Source of the DNA: Heterodera schachtii
Taxonomy: Eukaryota; Nematoda; Chromadorea; Rhabditida; Heteroderidae
Reading direction: 5' to 3'
Length of the DNA stretch: 64,000 nt
Assembly: GCA_023374025.1 (NCBI GenBank)
Contig: SIJG01000001.1
Span: forward strand, 3,990,616-4,054,615
Below are positions 12,914 to 22,952 of the stretch, in pieces (the stretch's first letter is position 1; every line of letters begins with the position of its first letter). The notes beneath the pieces were generated by a model that had not been told where the DNA came from, made no database searches, and worked only from the letters and a program-made list of their open reading frames with translations. Position numbers and translations under genes: made by a program.

Positions 12914-13460
12914 AAGCCAGCTCCTACAGTATACGCAAGGAAAAATGGTATGGTATGAAAAAGAAAAACAAATAGGTTAAAAATTATTGAATAATAAAAA
13001 TGATATTGGGTGACATTTTAACAAAAAAAAAAAATCATTCATAATTATATATTTAAAAATAAAATAAAATAAAAACCAACTCATACAGTATACGCAGGTA
13101 AAAAGGGTATGGTATGAAACAGAAAAATGTTGAAAATTGAAGTGCTAATTGGGATTGTATGTCAGAAAATTTTGCAAATGCCCGAAAAATTTGGCATAAA
13201 GCCAGCTCCTACAGTACACTCAGGAAAGGGGTATGGTATGAAACAGAAAAACAAATATGTTGAGAATTGAAGTGCTAATTGGAGTTGTATGCCAGAAAAA
13301 TTTGAAAATGCCAAAAAAATGTGGCAAGGTCCTTAATTAAAATTAAAAATAAAATAAAGCAAAAGCTACAGTATACACCGAAACGATACGGTATGGAAAG
13401 AAAAAAAATTTAGAAAACTAAAGTGCTACTGGTTGTGTTGGGTGATATTTGCAGAAAAAT
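12914..13460. repeat. Tandem array of four imperfect 120-165 bp units
   Basis: Units start near 12914, 13075, 13200 and 13362. Each holds CTACAGTATAC(G/A)C, then GGTATGGTATGAAA, and in the later units GAAGTGCTAATTGG. Spacing varies because some units contain extra AT-rich sequence. Confidence 0.65.
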
Positions 13461-14719
13461 TGCACAAATTTAAAAACTATTAAAATAAAAATCAGCCTAG
13501 TGATCTATGAATTTTTTAAGACATTTATATAATCTGTCCTATGATTAATGAATTTGAAATTTATTCAATTTATATACTTCATTAAAATTGCAATTTCAAA
13601 AAAATCATTTTAATTCTTCTCATTGTACAAAAAAAGAAGATAATATTGTTTTAATTTTTAAAGGCAAATTTATTAAAAAATATTTTAAAATTTGTTTTAG
13701 TTCAAATTAACTAAAATAATTTATATTTATGATCTTTGTCATATCGCAAAAAATTCCAATTTGTTGTCTGGGTGAGTGCCAACAAGTGCAATTAAGGGCA
13801 TAATAATAAGGGAGATCCTGGCACTTTCTCGGGATTAAATGTCCAAATTAATTGGGCCGGAAATTGGAAAAATTATTATTATTTTGCGCGAAAAATTGCA
13901 AAAGTTTTTGCGAAAATATTTTTCATTTTTTTTCTTTGTTAAATGAATAAAATAAATGTTGTGTCCACATGTTAATATAATTAACAATTCAACAATTTAT
14001 TAAAATATATATCATTTTAATTGGCGCATAAACAAAAAAATGCCAATGCCAAAAATGAAAATTTTTAATTTTTAAGAAACCTTTTTTAAGCCAACCTAAC
14101 CTACAAAAAAATTTTTCAATGGTCATGTGTAATTGCTTGTTAAACCCAACCGCATGGCTTTCTTTACCCAGCGGGGACGGAGGCCAAACCGATTGGATGA
14201 GAATTGAATTTGGCACTACCCCGGGGGGAGGGATTTGCATTTCGCCAAAAATAAAATTTAAAAAAATGGTGCAATCCAAAAAAATGAATGTGTCAGCCGA
14301 TGGAAGGAATGGAAGAAAATGGCGAAGAAGCCGAGCCGAATTAAATTGGAGAGGAGGAGGAGGAGGAGGAATTCAATTTGGAGCGCGTCCAATTCATTCA
14401 TTTTCATTCATTCACCGCTTCATCTTCTCCTTCTTCTTCAGTGTGTCTTTTCCGTCGGCGGGGCGGGGAAAGATTTATTGGCGGGGGCGGGGGCAAAAAA
14501 AAAAACGGGGAAAACATTGGTTAATTCCCAATTTAATGGATGGATGTGCCACCTCCAGCAGAATTGACACCCCCGCAAAAAATGGGGAATTAAAATTATG
14601 TGTGTATGTGTGTTTTTATACGGGGTGAGAAATTTGTTCACTCGAGAGTCAAGAAAGCCGAGAATTGGGGCCGAGAACGGAGACAAAAAAAAATGCCAAG
14701 AAAATTTTCGACTCAAGAG

Positions 14720-15080
14720 TAGGGCTTCCATTTTTAGGCACAAAAATCCTCAAATAGGCACAAAAATAAGCAAATAAAAGATTTTATTAACGCTTTTTAG
14801 GTAGCAAAATACAACGTAAAAACTTAAATATTTCAATAGTAAATGAAATTATTAAAAAATTTAAATTTTTTCGAATAAAGACAATTTTAAACTCAAAATT
14901 TTAGGAAATAAATTTTGGTAAAAAAAATTTCAATTTTTAAAGGTGTATTTTTGAAATTTTTTCCGGTTGCTTCTTAGGGGTGTAATTTTTTATTGCATTT
15001 TTTATTAGGCGCCAAAAGTGGCGAAATTGGCAAAAAAAAAATAGGCAAATAGGCATTAAGCACAAAAAGCCAAAAGTTGA
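14720..15080. mobile_element. Inverted copy of hAT-like repeat, one end intact
   Basis: It begins TAGGGCTTCCATTTTTAGG, the same terminal motif as the complete copy at 21925-22464. It contains GGTGTATTTTTGAAA and the AGGGGTGTAATTTTTTATTG box in reverse orientation to the copy at 5690-6212. The right end has no recognisable terminus. It appears inserted within an older CTCGAGAGT/CCGAGAA-rich repeat (about 14640-15265). Confidence 0.55.
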
Positions 15081-15345
15081 GAACTGAGACCGAAGAATTG
15101 AGAGTGCAATCATGAGGCAATCCCGAGTAATTCCTTGACAAAAGTGTCGAGAACCGAGTCGAGAGCGAGAACGGTCCCGAGAATTAAGACCGGGCACCTG
15201 ACACAAAAAATGCCAAAAAAAAAAAAAAATTATATACCCGAGAAATTGAGAACTCTTAACACTCGAGAGTGGTAACTTTACTGCCGTGAAACGATACAAA
15301 AAACGAAAAATAACATGAGAGGTTTAATTTGGATTAGAGCCCGGT

Positions 15346-15412
15346 GCGGGACGGGATCCCGCGCGGGATTTTGCGGGATTTGCTGGATTAATCACGCGGG
15401 ATCCCGTCCCGG
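15346..15412. repeat. Short foldback element
   Basis: GCGGGACGGGATCCCGCG (346-363) pairs with CGCGGGATCCCGTCCCGG (395-412), 17 of 18 positions. It is preceded by ATTAGAGCCCGG, also seen at about 20041, which suggests a small dispersed family. Confidence 0.6.
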
Positions 15413-17602
15413 CAAAAAAAACAAACAAAACAAATTGAGTTCTAATCCCGCAGAGGGATCCGCAACTTTGAAATTTCCGTGCTGCTCTAATTTTGATAAA
15501 CGGTAAAACAAATACAAATTAAAATCAATGCTCCTGTAATGCCAAGATTGGGTTTAATGCCATGTTTGATGTAATGCAAAGATTGGACTCAAAAAATGCC
15601 AAAATCGGATGGGGCCAAGCCGAGAGCAGAGATGAGTGTGTTGTCTGTGTGAAGTCCGCCCAGATGCAAATAATTGATGGTCCGTCCAAAAAGTAAGAAT
15701 ATACGAATTCCCCGGGGTGCAACAAATTCACTGCTTTGGCATTGGCACAATAATTTGCCAAAAAAAAGAGGGGAAAGAAAATTTTGGGAGGGCCACAAAA
15801 AAAATCTTCTTTTTTATTATATATATTTGGAAGGCTAATCAGGATTTAGGAAGAAAAATTGTTGGGATTTATGGGACTAATATTTTCATAAGCTTAGCGA
15901 ATAGAAAAACTGCCAAAAATTAAAAAAAATCCGGCCTACTACCCTAGATATAATTAATTTGAAATTTAATTTATTACTAATTAAATGTCAATTATAATTT
16001 AATACTTAATTACATAAAATAAATGTTTTTTCTCTGGTATTTTATATTGAAAACTTAGCGTTTTTTTTTAAGAATTTTACGATTGCCCCGGAAATCTTGA
16101 GAATATTTTAATTTCTTAAAAATTTTTAAAAAACATTGCATTATGCTTATCAATTGTATTGTACTGTTTGTAGATCAAAGACCAAGACATGTTTTACAAT
16201 ACATTCAGAAATTTTTTTTTTTAATTTGCCTTAGTCAAATAAATTAAGTAAATTTTACTCAAAAAATTCTGTTTTAGTTTATGTATTGTAACAACGACTC
16301 ACAAAAATTTCTTGAAAATTTTCAAAGAGTCAAATTTTAATTGGATGTTCTCTGAAGCTTTCTCATTAGTTTCAATTTTAAATTATAAATTATATTTAAA
16401 TTAAATAATATAATTCATTTACAAGGTATAACATTTCTAAAATTTGGCACCTAAATTTTTCAAACAAATTTTTTTATAAAATTTCTAAAATGTGCATGGC
16501 TTTAAAATTTTTCATAATTTACCCATTCCTTCGGCCATAAATAAAACAGCAAATTTAAAAAATTTTAGGTAGTATCATGTTTAAAAGGGCTTCTTCTTCA
16601 TTTGGGGGGGGGGGTGGTTGGATGCATATCACTGTCACTTCACTTTTTTGTGCCGTGCCGTCCGTTCCCTCCTTGGCCATTTGGCCCCAATTTTCCATGT
16701 TTGTGTGCAATGTGTCCGCCCCCCCCCCCTTCCTGCCCCTGCTCAAATTATTTTTTTCAATAAATTTTGTGCCGTTGTGTTGTGGTGCCCTCCCAACTTT
16801 CTCATGGGTCGGCGGCGGTCGTGGCATCCGCCGCAGGGGGGAAAAGCGGGGTCAATTTTCTGACGATGGCACGGCGAGTTAAAGCGCACACACAGCACAC
16901 ACGGCACATTGGCACAGCACATTGGCACAGAATGTGTGTGTGTGTGTTTGTGCACTTTATTTTGGCACAATGTCACACGGGGCGGGGGCGGGGCGGTGCC
17001 CCCGGGCGTCGGGAGGGGACAAAGCGGAAAGAAGAAGGCTAATTGTGAAGAATAAATGGAGGTTGACGCCAAAAAAAAAGTTGTCTCTGCTGTCTGGGCC
17101 TCTAGTGGATGATGATGATGGCATACGAAAGGCAATAAAAAAAGTTTTGGGAAAATTTTTTGTTTGCCAGATTTTTAAATTTATGCAAAAATCTGTGTGC
17201 CTAATTATGGATATTTTGACCTAATTAAGGACTACGGGGGAGTCAAGGTCTCGGATGTGCTTAGCTTGCTGTTGGATCGAGTTTCGGTTTTTAGTCTTGG
17301 TCCTGCTTTGAATAAATTTTTATTTTTTCCTTTGAATTTTCGGTAAATTTCAAATTTTTAAGTGCCGATTTTTTTTTGTGCCGCCTTTTCTCGAATTTCA
17401 AAAGATTTTCTCAATGACAGTTTCGTGATGATTTCAAGCTTTACTAAGCTAATTATTTGTATGAATAATGGTGATGCAAATTAAGGGATACACAAAGGTT
17501 GGCATGGGAATTTGGCAAGAAAAAATTGCCGAAAATTTCTTGCCAATTTTTTTTTCAAAAATATTTTCATCGGATTTTCATCGCCTCTCTTGGGCTGTGC
17601 TG

Positions 17603-19805
17603 TTATTCAAATTGAAGGTTCAGCGACTGTTCATTGCGACCTTCCGCGTTTTTCACCACGCATTTGTACCTAAAAAAATTCAAAAATTTCATTAAATTTA
17701 ATTTAAATTTTTTGGATTTGTTTGGCATTTCGCCATTTTGTCCCATTTAATGTGGCAATTTAAATTTTATCTTCTTGTTTAATCTGTGCATTTCACGACA
17801 AAACAACTTTCGACATTTTGTTTTGTTGATGTCGTTTTTCGCGTGTTTGCCCATTGTTTCCTCTATTATTTGTTATAATTTTCTAGTATTTAGCAACTAT
17901 AAATTGTCTACTTATTTTGACCTTTTGTCTCTGCTAATTTGTCAACATTTTATCCCATTTTTTGTCGACATTTATTCCTTTTAGTAGATATTTTGTCCCA
18001 TTTTGTCGACAAGCGTTCTCATTTTTGTCATTATTCTGTTAATTTGTATCATTTTGTCCATTTTGTCAACATTTTATTTATTCTGTCTTTGTCGACATTG
18101 CCGTCCCATTTTGTTTTCATTTTGTCCCATTTTTGTCGACGTTTTGTTCCTTTTTGTCGACGTTTTGTCCCATTTTTCCGACACATTCCTATTTTTGTCG
18201 ACATTTTGTCCCATTTTTGTTCAATATTATGTCCAATTTTGTCGTCACGTTCTCATTTTTGTTGTCATTTTGTTCTATTTTTGTCGGCATTTTGTCCCAC
18301 CCCATTTGTTTGTCTCACTTGGCCTGGTCTTCCTTCTGCGGTTCGTGAATGTCCAACAACAACACCAACCCCTGCGGATCTTTTTCGTCCTTTTGGCTGC
18401 TGATTTTTAATCGGTCTGATCCCTTCAGGGGCTTGTCGTCCTAAAAATAATTTAAATTTTATTTAATAAAATTGATTAAAAATAAAAAACAATATTTTCA
18501 AAATGAAAAAATTATTTTTTCAAAATAAAATTGTCTTTATTTTATTAATTTGATTTTTCAAAACATTTTAAAAACGCTGCAAAAAAATCATAAAATAATT
18601 TAATTTAATTAAACATATAAATGAAACTCACTTTAAACCATTCCGAAGTCATTTCAATGTGCGATTTGACCCTCACTTTTATCTAAATTTATAATTTTTT
18701 AATTATAATTTAAATTTCTTTTATTAGTTTTACAGTTAAAATTTAAAAAATTAATTACCTGAATTATTTTTCCATTATCCTTTTGGACAATTTTTGGCTT
18801 CTCATAAAACTCAGGTGCACCTTTGAAACAAAAAATAATTATTTTAATTAAAATTCATAAAATTATGCTTTAAAATTCATAAAATTTTCCCCGAAAAACT
18901 CACTTCCCGATTTCACAGTGAAAGTGGCATAATTTTCTTTGCCATCTGCGCTGATAAACACCGCTTTGTAATTGCCTTGTAACGCCTTGTCATAATTCTT
19001 AAAAGGAATAATTTGCAAAAAATAAATAAATAATAAATTAAAAAATGAATACAGAAAAACCGCCTCTGATCGCTATATAGTATTAAATTGATTGATCAGC
19101 ACTTTTCAATGATTATTTCACTCTGATCAGTAGAGACTAATCAATGGATCCTATCAATCCCCTGATGATTATCACCACTATTATCTGTTTTTTGATCAAC
19201 CAAATTGTGCTTTTCCTTTCCCCAAATTAGTCACCCCCCAAAAAATCAATCCAATTTCATTCAGATCACTACTTCCGATCACAATGATTGATCAGCAGCA
19301 TTTCTTAACTCTGATCAATAGACTATGGATCCATCAAATTCCCTGTTGATTACCACCACTATTATCTGTGTCTTGACCAATCAAAATTTTGCTCTTTCCC
19401 ACCCATAATCAGTCAGTCGCCCCCACAAATTAGTCAATCCAATTTCAATCTGATCACTACTTCCAATCAGTAGAACCATTGATCAGTCAACAGCAGTTAT
19501 CACAAGAATTGCACTTTGATCACTACAACTAATTGATGGACCCCGATCAATCTCTGATCATCACCACGGCTGATCAATCGATTGATAATATCCACCTTGA
19601 TCTCGCAGATCAGCAACTTGCGTCCGCCCTCCTGCTCCGCTGTGCTCATCCGATACGCGCCGGTGCCCGACGCGATTTCCTTCTCCTCCAAATACCATTT
19701 GGTCTTTGGCGCGTCCGCTCCCTGCACCGACACCTCCAGGAACACTGAATTGCTCTGTTCGTCATGCCGAATTTTGGGCTGCCCGTGAATGCTTGGCGGT
19801 GGCAT
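17603..19805 (-). CDS. Two-Ig-domain (I-set) intracellular muscle-type protein, DIM-1-like
   Basis: Exons: 19596-19805, 18904-18997, 18759-18820, 18632-18682, 18319-18440, 17603-17669 (stop TAA 17603-17605), all phase-consistent, about 201 aa. Ig 1 covers residues 5-100 with core Trp in TKWYLEEKEI and strand F GNYKAVF. Ig 2 covers residues 103-201 with EWFKDDKPL and the strand F/G signature YKCVVKNAEG. No signal peptide or TM segment is seen. The canonical B-F disulfide pair is absent (Ig 1 has Ala at the strand-F position), as in twitchin-type cytoplasmic Ig domains. The resemblance is to nematode DIM-1/twitchin I-set domains, which help anchor the sarcomere; the assignment to DIM-1 itself is inference. 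The ATG at 19803-19805 is the first in frame; an AG near 19853 could receive a spliced leader. Intron 1 and intron 5 hold tandem repeats. Confidence 0.88.
17810..18305. repeat. Degenerate minisatellite, about 22-bp unit (ATTTTGTCCCATTTTTGTCGAC)-like
   Basis: Variants of TTTTGTCCCATTTTTGTCGA run over about 500 bp. GTCGAC recurs near 18006, 18090, 18136, 18156 and 18197. It fills most of the last intron (17670-18318) of the DIM-1-like gene and produces spurious Phe/Ser-rich frames on the plus strand. Confidence 0.75.
19109..19595. repeat. Imperfect tandem duplication, about 190-bp unit, in intron 1 of the Ig gene
   Basis: The order CTGATCA, CTATGGATCC or CAATGGATCC, ATTACCACCACTATTATCTG, CAATCCAATTTCA, GATCACTACTTCC(G/A)ATCA occurs twice, with a third partial copy before exon 1. 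TGATCA is very frequent in it. Confidence 0.65.
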
Positions 19806-20809
19806 TTTGTTTTTGGCGCGCAAAATTAAAAATGTGGCAAAATGTCTTCTGTACGGTCCAGGGAATAGTTAATTAATTTTTTTAGATAGATTTTCCACAA
19901 TTCTAAATCATATCCCCCGCTGGGTTTTGTGCGAGGGAAATTTGGGATTAAACTTGGACCATGATTTTGTGCCGTGGCATTTTATCCTAATTCTGTATTA
20001 GTTTTTTTTGCGTGGAAAGGGGAGTGGGTTTGGACAATCATTAGAGCCCGGACAGGCTCAAGGATCCTGTCAAGATTTTCTCAGGGGTCCTGAGCCTAAT
20101 TTGGAAAATGTCAGAATCAAGGTCCCGACAGTTTTATGATGGAACGTGAATTATTAAACAAATCATTATTTTTTTAATTTGAAAATTTGAAACTGAGATA
20201 AAGCCTCAAGCCTTGGGGATGGGCAATTGTTGGGGATTGATGACAAAAAAAAATTAATTAAAAACTCATAAAAAAATAAATAAAACAAGAGAGAATTAAT
20301 GCAAAGATAATGGGATTATTGTAAAAATAAATAAATATTGTTTAAATATATTTAAAAAAATATAAAAATGTGCCAAAATAAAAAATATACAAAGCATTTT
20401 TGCCAAAAAAATTTGATTGAGTGAACGACAACCGACTGACTGCTTCTCCCCCTCCCCTTTCCTCCTTCTTGGATATGCTTACTCAAGCCTATGCTTGAAC
20501 ATTACTCACTCGGCTCTGATCACTTTCCGCCGCTTTTCCTCTCCATTTCCATGCCATTTGGCTTAACCTCCGCTTCTCCTCATTCGCTCTGATCACCACA
20601 AACATTCGCTTCCCCTCCCCACCTCTCACTCTTGAACATAATATCAATTCTCGTCTCGTCGTCGAAGCGTCCGCTTCATCCAAACGCTTTTTGAAGCGGC
20701 GACGGCTGGCTGATCAGTTCAGACACAACAATGTGCTGCGTTTGCTGTTCACTTTTTGGATGCCGCTTTTGAGTTCATTCTTAATGCACTTTCTGTCTCT
20801 CCCACTCAC

Positions 20810-20903
20810 TCTCTTCACCTCTACCTTTTCTCACACTCACTCTCTCCTCTCGGTCTCTCTCTCTCTCTCTCTCCTCTCGGTCTCTCTCTCTCTCTCTCTC
20901 GTC

Positions 20904-20934
<31 letters not shown>

Positions 20935-21250
20935 ATTCTCTCACTCTCTCTCTCTCTCTTCCAATATTTTTCATGCCGTTGGGCTTTTCATCTCACATCC
21001 CTCGCGTGTTTTATCTCTCGTCTGTCGCTTATCTCACTCTCTCTCTCTCTCTTCTCTCTCTACCCTCGATCTCTCTGTCTCTCTATTCTTCCCATTCTTT
21101 CTTCTCAATGCTTTACATAACCGTCTGGCTTTTCATCTCAAATCCATCGCGTTTTTCGCACTTATCTCTTCGTCTGTCCCTTATCTTTCGCTTTCTCTAT
21201 CCCTCTTTGTATCTCCCTCTCTGCCTCTCTCCCCTTCTCACACACTCTTT
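20810..21250. repeat. (TC)n-rich microsatellite/polypyrimidine tract
   Basis: Long CTCTCTCT runs broken by short non-repeat segments. The 218-aa Ser/Leu frame over it is a repeat artefact. The surrounding spacer 19806-21924 shows no supported gene. Confidence 0.85.
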
Positions 21251-21924
21251 TCTCACTGATCAAATGCCATTTTTTGCTTTTAAGCTTTTTCATGTGCCCG
21301 TTCTCTCCCATCCAATTGATGAGTGGGCGTTTTTTGTGGTGCTATAGGATTAGAAGGAGAAGCATCGTCTGTTCCCATGGCTTTGGAATTTTAAGCATGG
21401 ACAAGCAAAGCATTATTTGATCGGCACCGCGGGGTTAAGCCGATTTGCTTCATAATCGAAGGAGGAGGAAAAGCATTTGTCATCATGATCAAGGGGCGGC
21501 TTTAAGCCGCTCGATCACAATTCACGTTGAACAAAAACATTCGGCGGCTTAACATTTGCGGTTTGATTGCGGATGAAATTGATATGCCCGCCGGGGGGGG
21601 GGGGGACAAATCACAGAGTCCGCCATTTATCAAAAGCAATTCAAATACATCATATTATTTGTATATGTGTGTGTGTGATATACATAATATGGCAACGATG
21701 GAAGTTTAAAATTTTAAACTGTAAAAAACAAATATATAGAATACGGTTTATATGGTACAAAAATTTCTGGCATACGGTAATCGAATTTGATTTTTTTATG
21801 ATTGCGTTAAATATAGTGACGATGCTCGGGAATTGCAGGGCCCGGAATGGAATTGAGTTAAATCTCGAGACACATTTTAGAAAATTAATAATCCCCTTGC
21901 CTTAATACTAAGATGGATGATGAA

Positions 21925-22464
21925 TAGGGCTACTATTTTTAGGTTTTTACCTATTTTTTTCCTGAGCTCCCCATGGCCTGAAACGCACGAAAAACATGTT
22001 TTTTTGGGGGGGTTGTTAAGCTACTTTTCGAGTTATTAGCACCTATTTTCTAGGTTTTTATTTTTAGCACCTAAAAAAACCTAAAAAAATTTTTAAAAAC
22101 TTATTTTCACCTATTTTGGCGTTTTGCCCAAAATTTGTTAACAAAAATGCAATACAATAGAAAAATACACCCGTAAGAATCGACCCAAAAAATTTTCAAA
22201 AATACACCCCTAAGAAATGAAAAATTTATCTCCAAAATTTATTTATTTATTTCTTGACAAGAATTTGTGATTTAAAATTATTTTAGCTTAATACTGATTT
22301 TGCCTAATTTTTTTACTTTTTTGAATAAATTTTGTCTTTTTACACCCCTAAATTCGGAACTTTTTGGCACCTATTTTCCATTTTTAGCACCTATTTTGGG
22401 GGTTTTTTAGAACCTAAAACCTACCTATTTTGGCAGTTTTTAGCACCTATAAATAGCAGCCCTA
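21925..22464. mobile_element. hAT-like non-autonomous DNA element with 8-bp target site duplication
   Basis: Left terminus TAGGGCTACTATTTTTAGG and right terminus CCTATAAATAGCAGCCCTA are inverted repeats (17 of 19). The element is flanked on both sides by ATGATGAA (21917-21924 and 22465-22472). At 540 bp with no transposase frame it is non-autonomous. An 8-bp TSD fits the hAT superfamily. The interior has repeated CACCTATTTT blocks and the AATACACCCCTAAGAA box shared with the other copies. Confidence 0.82.
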
Positions 22465-22952
22465 ATGATGAACCAAAAATTCTTGAAATAGATTTCGAAA
22501 ATGCCCTAAGACTTGGCATTCTGGCACAAAACAAAAAAATTTGAAACTCGGGGTTCTCGAGCATTACAATAAATTCATGGAAAAATATATATAATTAAAT
22601 AGTAATAAAATGATGAGAAGAAGTGAGTATGAAAAGAAAGACGAAAAAAATAAACAATAAAAAAAAGTTTTGTGATCGGGAACGGCACCCGTTTTTTTGA
22701 AGGCAGAGAATTTTTTTTAAATATATAAATTTAATTTCGAATATTATGTATAATATTATTATCTTCATTGTGCTTTCGAAGTAAAAAATGAAAATGTCAA
22801 TTAAAAGTTAATTTTTTTTTAAAATTCTCCGTGAATAATTAGGGGTAATTAGCGCTCCATCCATTGAGGTCAAAATAGTTTTGTGGAGGGTAATTAGCGC
22901 CATAAGTCGAATGAGTCACAAAAAAGTTATGTGTTGTTCGTCCGTCTGTCTG

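Larger units (their letters stand above)
10812..17602. other. Intergenic region with GC islands and repeats; no gene supported
   Basis: Upstream of the GPCR start and downstream of the Ig-protein stop. GC-rich islands with poly-C/G runs lie at about 11480-12060, 14100-14740 and 16570-17110. Long frames exist in them (for example minus 11453-12118) but are Arg/Pro/Gly-rich, overlap in several frames and have no splice context. The rest is AT-rich spacer. Confidence 0.6.

Noticed and set aside
17939..18403. Phe/Ser-rich frames with TM-like runs, plus strand
   Set aside because: Artefact of the intronic minisatellite; the minus strand carries the real Ig exon at 18319-18440.
20691..21347. 218-aa open frame, plus strand
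   Set aside because: Translation of the TC repeat tract.
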